This document shows positions 10,566 through 21,097 of a DNA stretch of 64,000 nucleotides, one piece after another; within the stretch, counting starts at the first letter, position 1; each line of letters opens with the position of its first letter. The DNA is taken from assembly GCA_012861695.1 (NCBI GenBank), contig JAAOOA010000100.1, forward strand, positions 124,001 to 188,000, given 5' to 3'. Below the pieces are notes generated by a model, which worked only from the letters and a program-made list of their open reading frames with translations, made no database searches and was not told the origin of the DNA. The translations under genes and the position numbers were made by a program. Source of the DNA: Trematomus loennbergii (taxonomy: Eukaryota > Chordata > Actinopteri > Perciformes > Nototheniidae).

Positions 10566-12300
10566 AAGTGTAGCAGGATGAGAGTCCTAATCCCTTGTAA
10601 AGCATATTCTCCTCGTTTGGCTCTTGTGAGCATATCACCACCAGGGGGCACCCTATAAAAGGGCAGAGGTTTCTAGCTGGCTGTCTCTTGTTTGTTGGTA
10701 CACAGACCCGCCCCACTTGCGTGTTTGCCGTGTTTGCTTCCGACACCGGTGCAGGTATGTTGCAGTAGCATTGCTCGCTTCAGGAAAGGTTCTGCAATTT
10801 GCCAGCGTATTGATACTTAGCCCTGCTTTGACTTACCTAGTGGAGGATCCTCCCGGTGCAGCCTGTCAACACAACCATAAAGAGCGTGAAGCTCTCCCCT
10901 CTCGGCGTCATCGATAGGAAAGCCTGATCGGTATGTGTGCTGTACGGCGATCTATTTAGTCAATCCACCTCATTACTTTTATTGATATTAACGCTGTATT
11001 TGTATTTATTCATAAACCTAGGGCCAATCCAATGTTTAAGGGACATCTGCTGTTTTGCTTCACCGGAGAAAGTGTGTTTATCGGCAGTTACGTCACAACT
11101 GCTGCTGATCCTGCCTAAATGTTTGGGCTACCGCTACATAATCGTTGCTTCTGATTGCTGCTTCTGGCCAGCTTTGCGTCGCCTACTGCGGATGCTCGCT
11201 CACCAGTAAAGTGCTGCTTTAACTGTACGCCTTCCTGCTGCCTTGCTTGGGCCGACACTTGAAGTGTGGAAGTCACTGAATCTGGGGCTAACTCCCTCTA
11301 TAACTTGTCCTTACTTTGGCCAACTTGATTTAAACTAGCTTGTTTATTTTATTCTAGTTAATTGTTTATTTTGTTTGACTGAACCTTTTCTCTTGTGATT
11401 TGTTTTATTTTTAAATGTTTACACAATTGTTATTGTGGGGGAAACTTCTGTGTAGCAATGCAGTGGGAGTCACCGACTCAAAGGAGACACAGGGAGAGCT
11501 GGAGCTTTGATGTCAAACACTGATGGTTTATTTAGGAGCTTCGGCCGGAGAATTCACATCACAAGTCCAAGAGCCAGAGGTTCTGACTTCACGGTAGAGT
11601 TGCCACGTCAAATCTGAAGAACTCCCCCCCAGACCCATGTATTTAGCTAGTTCTGAGAGAATAATCAACATTGTGCATAACAAGATAAAATCATAACACC
11701 TCTATCAGCTGACGCCAACAGGCTGGAACAGGGAGACAAAACACTGAGAGCACAGCAGCCAAGGTTACAGGTGCGTGTGCTCAGTCAGGACAGTATGAAC
11801 TGATACACTGGGTCAAAGTTATGGACCTTGGAAAATATTTCCCCAACAGTTATCATCTGTTTATGAGAACATATTTGATATTGTGTTTGTTTATTACTTT
11901 GATTTACGTATTTTGCCCCCATTAACTGCATTTGCCTCTTTGTTTCCTACTTAGTTACTGAGAGCTGAAGCTGGTGGTGCTGGTGTCCAAGTTGGTGGTT
12001 TTCCTCCCTTCTTTTGTGTGTGATGTGCTCCCCAGATTTGATTTCCTGCACGTATGACTGGGGTGATTTAAGTTTGGTTTGTTTGGGAATCCTTCCACTC
12101 ACTCGTCGACCCTATCCCCCCACTGGTAAGCCTCAGCCCCTAATTCATTTTTTCCCTTTGTGCTACAGCCCTGTGCGACTGTTTTGAACTACATTTTAAC
12201 TATTGACTTGTGCTAAATAAAATTGTATATTTTTGATAAATTGAAACCACGTCTCCTGCTCCATTAGTATTCAAACCTATGTGTCCACTCTATAACTGAA
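10566..12300 (+). other. Promoter/poly(A)-bearing region, possibly an old LTR or transcript
   Basis: A TATA-like box (CCCTATAAAAGGGCAG) lies at about 10650-10665 and a poly(A) signal (AAATAAAATTG) near 12215, with no protein-coding frame between. The arrangement could be a long LTR or an unannotated non-coding transcript. I could not find matching ends or a target duplication. A solo LTR (11434-11848) is inserted in the middle. Confidence 0.3.
11434..11848 (-). mobile_element. Solo LTR (415 bp)
   Basis: The ends are TGTGGGGGAAA... and ...TTTCCCCAACA (TG...CA form), flanked by a perfect 5-bp duplication GTTAT (11429-11433 and 11849-11853). On the minus strand an AATAAA signal precedes the U5-like end, so the LTR reads minus. 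A 5-bp duplication fits a Gypsy or retrovirus-like element. No internal region remains, so it arose by LTR-LTR recombination. Confidence 0.82.
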
Positions 12301-12738
12301 AAAAGTGTTAATATTTCCTTGGGTGAAATTCCCAAGGTGGCGTTGTCGGAATTGTGAATGGTGTAATCAAACCAACTTTAACAAATACATTCACCTATCC
12401 TCCCCTCTGCGGCTACTGCCACATAAACATAGCATAGAGATGGCATTTTAGATTAGGCAACTCCACTAAAACAAGGTCTTTTTAAGCCCACAGACTTTAG
12501 TGATTCCTTCATCGAACTAAAATGTACTTAGAGATTAACTAATGAGAAGTAACCATGGAGCAGCAATTGGGTCATAACAAACACAATTCTGGGTGGTTCG
12601 TCAAATATTTCGCTGTTAATGTACCATACAACAGTGTAGGCAAACTGTGATAAAATGCCTCACTTAATCTGCTAAATCAGACTGAAACAGTCATTTCTCA
12701 CAACTGTATCTATGTGTTTTGACAGGCTTGATTAGACC

Positions 12739-13815
12739 ATGGATAACGGCAGCTTGGAATTGTTCGAAAAGGCTAACACATCTCTTCAGATTGAACTTCA
12801 ATCCTGTACTACATTTAGGAACCAGGCTTCTCGCATTTTTCTGTATGCCTTCCTCTCTGTTGGCATTGTGTGCACAGTGGTGGGAAACTTTCTGGTGGTC
12901 TTGTCCATTGCCTACTTCAAGCAGTTGCAGTCCCCCACAAACTCCTTCGTCATGTCCCTGGCCGTGGCTGACTGCCTTGTTGGCCTGGTAGTGATGCCTT
13001 ATAGTATGATTCGGACGGTGGAGGGATGCTGGTACTTTGGTGTCCTTTTTTGTAAGCTTCACTCTAGCCTTGATGTCATGCTCTGCACTGCCTCTATATT
13101 CCATCTCAGCTGCATTGCATATGACCGCTACTACGCTGTCTGCAACCCGCTAGTTTACTCTTTAAAAATGTCCAACAGTCGGGTAGCTCTCCTTATTTGT
13201 GTATGTTGGGCTGTTCCCATGCTCATCTCCTTTTGCCCCATAATGCTAGATCTTCATGTGGCAGGTGTGGACATCCTGATCCCTGAAGATTTATGCGTGT
13301 TCCTGGTCAATCGCATTTATGCTGTCATGGCTTCCTTGGTAGCCTTTTACTTGCCAATGGCTATCATGCTAATCGCTTATTGGAAGATCTTCAAAGCTGC
13401 CAAGCGGCAGGCCAGGCAGATCAGCGCCATGGAAAGCCAAATGGCTTCTGGAGTTGGAAAGGATTCAAGCAAGGAAAAAAGACACAGAAACACTATGAAG
13501 AGGGAAAGAAAGGCAGCAAAAACGTTGGGTATCATCATGGGAGTATTCCTAATCTTCTGGATGCCCTTCTTTACAGTCAACATTGTGGACCCTTTTATTG
13601 AATACAGCACAGAGGTGGTTGTCTGGGATATCTTTTTGTGGCTAGGATATATCAACTCCTCTTTAAATCCCTTCCTATATGGTTTCTTCAACCGTTCCTT
13701 CCGTAGGGCATTCCTCATGTTCATTGGCTGCAGGGTATGCCTGCCTGGATCCTCCCCTTGGATGGATCTGTCACACACTAGGAAAGACCCAAATGAACGT
13801 GCAGATCCACAATGA
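12739..13815 (+). CDS. Aminergic GPCR, trace-amine-receptor/5-HT4-like
   Basis: A 358-residue class A GPCR in a single coding exon, probably a plasma-membrane amine receptor coupled to Gs (family inference). Seven hydrophobic segments are visible. Key residues: N-glycosylation sites NGS (3) and NTS (13); N50 (1.50); D78 (2.50); C105 and C186 (TM3-ECL2 disulfide); D112 (3.32, the amine-binding aspartate); DRY 129-131; W274 and P276 of the toggle region (FWMPF instead of CWxP); Y304 (7.43); NPxxY 310-314. TM2-ECL1 (FKQLQSPTNS, MPYSMIRTVEGCWYFG) is TAAR-like, while TM6-helix 8 (NIVDPFIEY, WLGYINSSLNPFLYGFFNRSFRRAF) resembles 5-HT4, and the usual TAAR TM7 signature (Y.WF after NPxxY) is absent. 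No Asp at 5.42. ATG chosen for length and the nearby acceptor-like site. A TAAR-like orphan or 5-HT4 relative are both possible names. Intact here, frameshifted in unit B. Confidence 0.9.
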   Translation: MDNGSLELFEKANTSLQIELQSCTTFRNQASRIFLYAFLSVGIVCTVVGNFLVVLSIAYFKQLQSPTNSFVMSLAVADCLVGLVVMPYSMIRTVEGCWYFGVLFCKLHSSLDVMLCTASIFHLSCIAYDRYYAVCNPLVYSLKMSNSRVALLICVCWAVPMLISFCPIMLDLHVAGVDILIPEDLCVFLVNRIYAVMASLVAFYLPMAIMLIAYWKIFKAAKRQARQISAMESQMASGVGKDSSKEKRHRNTMKRERKAAKTLGIIMGVFLIFWMPFFTVNIVDPFIEYSTEVVVWDIFLWLGYINSSLNPFLYGFFNRSFRRAFLMFIGCRVCLPGSSPWMDLSHTRKDPNERADPQ

Positions 13816-13930
13816 ATTTAAAGAAAGTGTCTGTATATTTTGTGTTGCCTTTGGTAAATCAAGGGCAATATTAAGAGTGCTTCAACTGCAAATATTTTTC
13901 AACTTCTAGAAAGAAATATGTTTAAAATCA

Positions 13931-13936
13931 AATAAA
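13931..13936 (+). terminator. Poly(A) signal of the aminergic receptor gene
   Basis: AATAAA lies 116 bases after the stop codon in an AT-rich 3' flank. A second AATAAA is at 14142-14147. Either could define the 3' end. The unit B equivalent is at 38867-38872. Confidence 0.5.
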
Positions 13937-14376
13937 TGTAATACAATAACAAATAATAGTGACGTGGGTCTGCTTAACTACCCCTTAATAAGGATTGTTT
14001 TAAATCACCTGTTTTTATTTCATGTAAAGGAAGTGTGCTCTGTGTTAACAACATTTTGATGTTCTAACTTTTGTTTTGCGTCTGTCACAAAGGATTTTCC
14101 TATTTCCACTTCTAAGTATTTTACCTTTGGACCTTTTTTGCAATAAATGTGTCATTGTTATATTTTTAAATTCAACCAGAAGTGTGAACTGCAGGAATAA
14201 TTTGAAAAGATCTATCCTCTACCTGCCAGTCACCGTCCACTGTTTATGTCTGCGTCTAGGATATGAAAGGCTCTATCTTGAAGTTGAATCATTCATGTGT
14301 GTATAGCGACAATCAAGGCTGTGGTATGTTCTTTTTTCCCCTGCTAAATTTCAATAATAAGAAGAGAAGCTTTGAA

Positions 14377-14410
14377 TGGAATCAGATAAGTCTAGACTTA
14401 TCTGATTCCA
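14377..14410. repeat. Perfect 34-bp palindrome
   Basis: Both arms read TGGAATCAGATAAGTCT with no spacer. A third partial copy (TAGACTTATCTGAT) follows directly. It sits just upstream of the LTR element. Unit B copy at 39313-39346. Confidence 0.9.
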
Positions 14411-14441
14411 TAGACTTATCTGATCGTGACAGAAAACTAAG

Positions 14442-14481
14442 ATCGTGACACATCACTATGGACATAGTGATGTGTCACGAT
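14442..14481. repeat. Hairpin at the LTR element's 5' junction
   Basis: The arms ATCGTGACACATCACTAT (14442-14459) and its reverse complement (14464-14481) are separated by four bases. The left arm, with the bases before it, is an inverted copy of the first ~23 bases of the LTR plus its TGATG flank. Unit B copy at 39378-39417. Confidence 0.88.
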
Positions 14482-15344
14482 TCTAGTTTTGTCTGTCTTG
14501 TCATGGGTTTTATTTTGCAATTCTGTTCTCTCTGTGTCTTGTCTTTCTTCCTGTGTTTTCCCTCCTGTGTCTGATTGGCTGATTGTGTTCACCTGTTGCC
14601 CTTGTGTTTCTGCCTCCCCTGCCCAGCTGTGTCTTGTCCTGTGATTACCCTTCTTTGTATTTAGTCTTGTCTTCCCCTGTGCTCCTTATCGGTTCATTGT
14701 CTTTCCTGTCTCCCTCCATGTTGGTCACGGTCAGTTTTTGTTTTGATGCTACCTTGTGCTACCTGTTTATTTTATGTCATGTTTTTTCATTCATCAGCTT
14801 TTGTTTAAATAAAGCTCGCCTTTTGTTCCTTGACCTTTTTGCCTTTTTTTTGTATTCTGCATTTGGGTCCTACCTTTTTCCACGAATCCTGACATGATGG
14901 TAATCAGACACATAATAATATATCCGAATCCTGACAGAATGAACCAACCAAATTTGGACTCAGCAGTACCTCTCTGGAGTACCTGGTATGACGCCTCATC
15001 TAGACGGGGTAGAGTGGCTGCTTTGAAGGAGGCACGCCAGGAGGTTGCTCGCAAGCCCTGGCTCAGGAGCTTGTTGCCTGAGTGGCTACAGTTTCGGCTC
15101 CAGTACTGGCTCTCCGGCCAACGCCAGCTCCCCGTGGCTCTCTGGCCGACTCCAGCTCCTCGTCTCCTGTTGGCTCTCCGGCCGACGCCAGCCCCCCGTG
15201 TCCTGTTGGCTCTCCGGCCGACGCTCCGGCCGACGCCAACCCCCTGTGTCCTGTCGGCGTACCGGCCGACTCAAATCCCTTCTTCATCGGGGATCCCGCC
15301 GACTCAAGCTCCTTCACCCTCGGGGGTCCCGCCGACTCAAATTC

Positions 15345-15813
15345 CTTCTCGAATCCCCTCTCAAGTCCCCTCTCGAGTCCCTTCTCAAGTCCTTTTCAAG
15401 TCCCCTCTCGAGTCCCCTCTCAAGTCCCTTTTCAAGTCCCCTCTCGAGTCCCCTCTCAAGTCCCTTTTCAAGTACCCTCTCGAGTCCCCTCTCAAGTTTC
15501 TTCTTGAGTCCCCTCTCGAGTCCCTTTTCAAGTCCCCTCTCGAGTCCCTTTTCAAGTCCCCTCTCGAGTCTCCTCTCAAGTCCCCTCTCAAGTCCTCTCT
15601 CAAGTCCCTTCTCGAGTCCCTTTTCAAGTCCCTCTCGAGTCTCCTCTCAAGTCCCCTCTCAAGTCCCTTCTCGAGTTCCTTTTCAAGTCCCCTCTCGTGT
15701 CTCCTCTCAAGTCCCTTCTCGAGTTCCCTCTCGAGTCCCTTTTCAAGTCCCCTCTCGAGTCACTTTTCAAGTCCCTTCTCATGTCCCTTCTCATGTCCCT
15801 TCTCTAGTCCCAA
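15345..15813 (+). repeat. Minisatellite, 12/24-bp units, in the LTR element
   Basis: A run of variants of CAAGTCCCCTCT and CGAGTCCCCTCT/TTT. Because the unit length is a multiple of three and lacks stops in most frames, long open frames of Ser/Pro/Leu/Lys or Arg/Asp repeats appear on both strands; they are not taken as genes. The unit B copy (40280-40747) differs by a one-base indel that changes which frame stays open. Confidence 0.9.
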
Positions 15814-15931
15814 CTCATGTCCCAACTCCATGTCCTGTGTCGTTGGGGGTTCCGCTGAGGGTCCTGCCAACTCCATGTCCTGTATCGTTGGGGTTCCGCT
15901 GAAGGTCCTGCCAACTCCATGTCCTGTTTCG

Positions 15932-16122
15932 GGGGGGCGTGTAGCGCAGTGGATAGAGCGTTGGTGTTTGGATCAGGGGGAGCACAGGTTTAAACCCCAC
16001 TGCAGTCAGCATGTCGTTGTGTCCCTGGGCAAGACACTTCACCCCAAATTGCTCCTGTGGGGATCATCCACAGTATTGAGTATGTAAGTCGCTTTGGATA
16101 AAAGCGTCTAACAAGTAACTAA
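15932..16122 (+). mobile_element. tRNA-derived SINE
   Basis: The head carries an A box (TAGCGCAGTGGATAGAGCG) and a B-box-like segment (GGTTTAAACCCC), a polymerase III promoter of tRNA origin. The body includes GTCCCTGGGCAAGACACTTC and GTCGCTTTGGATAAAAGCG, common in fish SINEs. The tail is a short AAGTAAC-like repeat. The flanking duplication is TGTTTCG (15925-15931 and 16123-16129), and the empty site matches the neighbouring Pro-rich tandem repeat. It is inserted inside the LTR element. Confidence 0.85.
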
Positions 16123-17125
16123 TGTTTCGTTGGGGGTTCCACCGGATTTCCTGCCAACACCATATCCTGTCCTGTTGGGGGTCCCGCCGACACCTGCTCC
16201 GCCGGATTTCCTGCCAACACCATGTCCTGTCCGTCCGGGTCCCACTGACACCAGCCCATGTCCCGTCCAGGGTTCCTGTCCGGACGACACTGGTTCCTGT
16301 TACGCCGTTGGCTCTGCCGGCTATGAACTCTGTCCTGCTGGGTGTCTCGCTGACACCAGATCCTATTCCGCCGGTGGTCCAGTCGGCCACGAACCCGGTC
16401 CGTCCTTGTGCCCGGCTCCCTGACTATGCCCGCGACGGCCTTAGCCGCTTCTCTGCCTCTACCTTGCCACCGGGCCGTCCGCCCGAGACTCCTTCCTGGT
16501 CCTCTGCCTTGCCCCGGGCCGTCTGCCCGAGACCACCTCCTGTTCCTCTGCCTTGCCCCCGGGTCGTCCGCCCCCGAGACCCCTTCCTGGTCCTCTGCCG
16601 TGCCTCCGGGCCTCCGAGCCTCCGGACCCCCTCAACCCACCCTTTTGGAAGTGTTGGACTTTGGTTGAACGTCTTGAATCCGTCCCTTGAGAGGGGGGTT
16701 CTGTCACGATCTTAGTTTTGTCTGTCTTGTCATGGGTTTTATTTTGCAATTCTGTTCTCCCGGTGCCTTGTCTTCCTTCCTGTGTTTTCCCTCCTGTGTC
16801 TGATTGTCTGATTGTGTTCACCTGTTGCCCATGATGTGTTTCTGCTCCCCTGCCCAGCTGTGTCTTGTCCTGTGATTACCCTTCTTTGTATTTAGTCGTC
16901 CCTGTGCTCCTTGTTGGTTCATTGTCTTTCCTGTCTCCCTCCATGTTGGTCACGGTCAGCTTTTGTTTGATGCTGCCTTGTGCTACAGTACCTGTTTATT
17001 TTCATTCATGTTTTTTCAGTCATCAGCTTTTGTTTAAATAAAGCTCGCCTTTTGTTCCTTGACCTTTTGCCTTTTTTGTATTCTGCATTTGGGTCCTACC
17101 TTTTTCAACGAATCCTGACATGATG

Positions 17126-18127
17126 CATTTACAGTTCTGATGAAGATGAATACAAGGCAACATATTTCAAGACATGTCATTAGTACTCAGCCTGTAATCA
17201 AGAGCAATATCTTACCTGGAGTATTGCATATTAATATTAAAGCTTTTCCAAATCTTATTTTTGATGTCTTAAGAGCAGATTGAATCGCCCCCTGCATCAA
17301 GGACTTTGTACAATGCAATTAAAGGATACACGCTGTTATTAAAGAATAGCTACATATTGCTGAGGTACATTTACACACATACCATCTCCAGCTGCAGTGG
17401 GGTGTAAGCATTATCTTGTTGCATCCCCTCCACCTAAGACCCAACTTGTAAAAGCTGCAGCACTTTTATTCAGTGCACTGGAGGCTTTTACCTGGAAGTC
17501 AGCTGTCACTTAGTAACAGGTGACTCGCAGCATCACCCATGTGTCCATAGTGATGGTAATCATACAAATAATAATATACACATAATAGACACTAAACCTT
17601 TGTATGTTTTTTGGATTTTCTGATGTAAAGTATATATCATATAAAATGGTATTAACCCAGTTTTTTTATTTATGTCATAGTTACAGTGCATAGCAATGGG
17701 ACACGATACCCTGATAAGACTTTATATGATATGCTGTGATATGAGGCATTACTTCATTTGTATCTAAAATACATCACATTGATGCATTTAACTTTGAAAT
17801 GCAAAGTAAAAGTTGATTATTTCTGTTTATTTATTTAATATCAGTTGGCAGGATTGAAGCACAACATTGAAATGAAGCAGTTGCGTTAGGCCTGAGATTC
17901 CGGAACAGCCCTTTATATCATAAGACCCTGAACCAGATTTTGGTAGTGATTACTCTTTTACAACATTAAACAAACTTGTGTTTATATTTAAAAAAAGCAA
18001 CCTTTTAAAAAGATTAAAAAAAAGTGACACTATATAATTTAATTGATGCTAATTTAACTGCTAAGCACAGCGTCGGCTCTGGAACCGTAATCCAATCGGG
18101 GTTGGACTCTATTCTTCTCCGGAGTTT
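17126..18127. repeat. Dispersed ~1 kb segment, copy 1
   Basis: Near-identical copies occur at 42107-43090 and 49751-50750, and a partial one at 22561-23120. It is AT-rich and non-coding apart from a short stretch at its right end (from about 18060) that is the start of the RTE/Rex3-like element seen more fully at 50690. Each full copy lies within about 1 kb of an OR gene. Confidence 0.88.
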
Positions 18128-18496
18128 CTCCGGGGGCATCACATTTTGTATAGTTTAATAATTTCTTTCTTGGCCCATGCTACACTCTTTTGCTGAGTTT
18201 CATTAAGTGTTTGTGTAATCCTACAGACAGACAAACCAAACTGAAAACACTGTCAGAGTAATAAGAGTCATGAAACGATCCGTAAAAACCAAGTTCATAA
18301 GATTTTATTTAAATATTATTCTGGATATAATCACTATTTACAGCCTTAATGCATTCATACATTGAAATTTAAGATGTATTTTGGAACAATGCAGTTCATT
18401 GAAGCCTCAATTATAATAACTTGATTTACACTATGGGTCAGGGGTATTTCTGTTGATATACTGCTATCCAGTCACTTCAACATAAACAACACCGTG
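18128..18496. other. 3' flank of the OR, non-coding
   Basis: No gene is seen. On the minus strand it holds the OR 3' UTR with an AATAAA signal (TTTATT at 18304-18309 on plus). About 0.5 kb present at this point in unit B is missing here. Confidence 0.55.
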
Positions 18497-19443
18497 TCAT
18501 TTAGCATCCATTGAAGCGACTTTACTCTTATGAAACAGAGCCATAACCCTCTGCCGGACCTCTTTGATCTGCAGGCCGTAAATCAGAGCGTTCAGGGCGG
18601 GCAGCACCACGTGTAGCATGACCGACGCCACCTTTCTGTGGGCCGCCAGCTGAGGGAAGCGGTGCATAATGATGATGATGAAGCCGGACACCAGCAGGAT
18701 GGCGTAGACGGCCAGGTGTGTGGCGCAGGTCTGCAGTGCTTTTCTGTTCAGAGTCTTGTTCTTACTGCGCAGACAAACCATGGCGATCCTCAGGTAGGTG
18801 ACCGTGACGCTGCCGATGGACGAACCCAGCAGGACCACGGTGTATCCAAGGCCGTAGATGTTGTTGATGAGCACGCTCTCACAGGACAGCTTGAATAAGG
18901 AGGCGTTACTGCAGAGAAGTGGACAATAATCCACCTACAGCGAGACAGACGCACACTGAGGCCGATGAGGATCCCCACCATGGGGAGGGATCACCCACGC
19001 CCACACGGACAGAACCAGCACCATCCTGTGGGTCATGATGGTGGTGTAGCGCAGAGGGTTGCAGATGGCCACGTAGCGATCGAACGCCATGATCATGAGC
19101 ACGGTGTGAGAGGCGCTGGCGTGGAGGTGGACGCAGAAGGCCTGGACAACGCAGTCCATGTACCGGATGACCCGCTGCGAGTCCGGCGTCAGGAGGCCCC
19201 GGAGAACATGAGGGATGATGACGGTGGCCCCGAACACATCGTTGATGCTCATGTTGCACAGCAGGAGGTACATGGGCTGGTGGAGGCCGCTGCTCCTGAA
19301 GATCAGCACCACCAGGCCAATGTTGGACACCATGATGAAGATGTATACGATTAGGAGAGGATGAAGGAAGGAATATAAGACTGGGAGGGGATATTGAACC
19401 CTTCTAGGATCAGGATGTCTTTACCAAAAGTGCTGTTTTCCAT
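18497..19443 (-). pseudogene. Odorant receptor A, three frameshifts
   Basis: This is the partner of the intact OR at 43979-44929. It is 947 bp against 951 bp, and the missing four bases are three separate deletions: one base near 19357 (before TM1), two bases in a G run near 18988 (TM4), and one base near 18913 (ECL2). The pieces still read as a fish-type odorant receptor: QPMYLLLCNMSIND (TM2), MAFDRYVAICNPLRY (TM3/ICL2), LSCESVLINNIYGL (ECL2-TM5), KALQTCATHLAVY (TM6) and NALIYG (TM7). The protein would end early from the ATG at 19443. Two of the three deletions lie in short G or GA runs, so sequencing error is a live alternative to true pseudogenisation. Confidence 0.85.
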
Positions 19444-19644
19444 AGCTTTATATCATGTAGCAATACAGACTTTTATGTTCAAAGTTATATAGAGTTACAG
19501 TTGCAGAAAATCAAAGACATGCACCTAAAGATCTTTAAAAAAAGTCTTAATAAAGTTACCACACTGAATCTAAATGTGTTCACATCACAATAACAATGAC
19601 TCGCTGTAAATAAGACGCATACATTTGGTTATTTTTGTTATATC

Positions 19645-20576
19645 AGTTCATTAAATGGTTGATTCACCTAAATTGAAATAGTTCAATTTAAAATGGTATT
19701 TCAATATTGGATGAAGTTACACAATGAAGAGTTGTTCCTGAAGGTCGTTAGTTATTGACAGTAACATATGCTATTTGCAACAAACAACAACTTTACATTC
19801 TCATATGTCTACAAAGTCAACATCTACACTGCTCCTAGTACTAGACTCCTACTACTAGGATGGGTTAAATGCGGAGGCCAAATGTCACTGTGTGTGCTGT
19901 GTGCTCTGCATGTGTGACCTTTAAAGAGGGTTTCATCCCTCCGATTCTATCTATCTATCTAGTTCATAAAATGGTTGATTCACCTTTTTTTTTAAAGATT
20001 AAAATGGTATTTAAAGATTTGATGAAGTTACACAATGAAGAGTTGTACCTGAAAGTCGTTTCTACAAAAGACACATGTTTGCAGAGTTATTGACAGTAAC
20101 ATAGACACTGATTCTGCAAAGACAAAGTGTTAATTTTAAGCTCAACATAGAACAGGTTTCAGATCAGATCAGGAAAAAACTCCAATAACAACCTTTAAAT
20201 GGGGAGAAAATGTGAATTACCTGAAGATGTTTAAATAAAGTCTTAATAAAGTTACCACACTGAATCTAAATGTGTTCACATCACAATAACAATGACGCGC
20301 TGTAAATTCGACGCATACATTTTGTTATTTTGCAGAAACAGAAGCACAACATATTAAGTCACCATGTCTACAAAGTCAACATCTACATCAGTTCATGAAA
20401 TGGTTGATTCACCTTTTTTTTTAAAAGGTTAAAATGGTATTTAAAGATTTGATGAAGTTACACAATGAAGAGTTGTACCTGAAAGTCGTTTCTACAAAAG
20501 ACACATGTTTGTAGAGTTATTGACAGTAACATAGACACTGATTCTGCAAAGACAAAGTGTTAATTTTAAGCTCAGC
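19645..20576. repeat. Imperfect direct repeats upstream of OR A
   Basis: A segment of about 185 bp (19962-20151) is repeated at 20393-20576, and a shorter, more diverged version is at 19645-19770. Shared landmarks are AAATGGTTGATTCACC and GAAGTTACACAATGAAGAG. A second block (AGTCTTAATAAAGTTACC...) is at 19543 and 20241. Unit B has only one full repeat here (45452-45640), so the number differs between units. Confidence 0.8.
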
Positions 20577-21097
20577 AGCTGCTTAGACACAGTCCTGCCT
20601 CCACCTCCGACCAGAAGTGAAGACTTTTATTTGGTGCATCGCTCGTTGATAGGTCAATGGTAACTTGGCAACAATGAAGCTTCATTATGTGTATCTAATG
20701 AAGGTTAATTCAAGATATTGGCAGGAAGGGTGGCTAAGTGACTAAATATCTTGGGGTTTGCTCGTGTGTTGACCAAGCAGCAACCTCCGGTTCTAATAAA
20801 TAAAGCCAACACGGCCTTGTGATCTTTAAATGGTCACTTTAGGGCTCTGAAAGTGAGATAATCCCCATAGACCCCCATGTTAAAAGGCCCAACCCTAACC
20901 CTATACAGCAGAAACAAACATGTTTGCAGCCTGGTGGAAGGAAAAAAAATGTTCTGGCCTATTTATAACAGCTATACCGAAATTTACATTTGTATATAAC
21001 TTGCCTGTTGAATATAAATGTAATGATGCAGGAATGAGTCCTAAAACCCGTAAATTAGTGGTGAATTTCAAGATGGCGGTTGCTAACAAGTGTCTAA

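Larger units (their letters stand above)
14473..17120 (+). mobile_element. Non-autonomous LTR retrotransposon
   Basis: Two near-identical LTRs (14473-14894 and 16702-17120) begin TGTCACGAT and end CGAATCCTGACA. TGATG precedes the first (14468-14472) and follows the second (17121-17125), consistent with a 5-bp duplication. Each LTR has an AATAAA near its 3' third (about 14811 and 17038). The 1.8 kb interior has no gag-pol; it holds a GC-rich Pro/Ala-coding tract, a minisatellite, a SINE and Pro-rich tandem repeats. The first LTR is also followed by TGATG and ~25 bases resembling host repeat DNA (see 17548), then a second truncated LTR end (about 14925-14936), so the 5' side is a composite. Probably Gypsy-like; it would depend on another element's enzymes. 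Confidence 0.82.

Noticed and set aside
15932..16010. A tRNA gene
   Set aside because: The A and B boxes belong to a SINE head; the cloverleaf is not complete, and a SINE body, tail and target duplication follow.
14894..16087. Long open frame of 397 codons (and overlapping frames of 285 and 141) in the LTR element
   Set aside because: It is produced by a stop-poor minisatellite and Pro-rich repeats; several frames and both strands are open together, one-base indels swap frames between units, and no protein family motif is present.
20888..20903. Telomere-like AACCCTAACCCTA
   Set aside because: Only two units, also seen at 49678, with no array; chance or subfamily repeat sequence.
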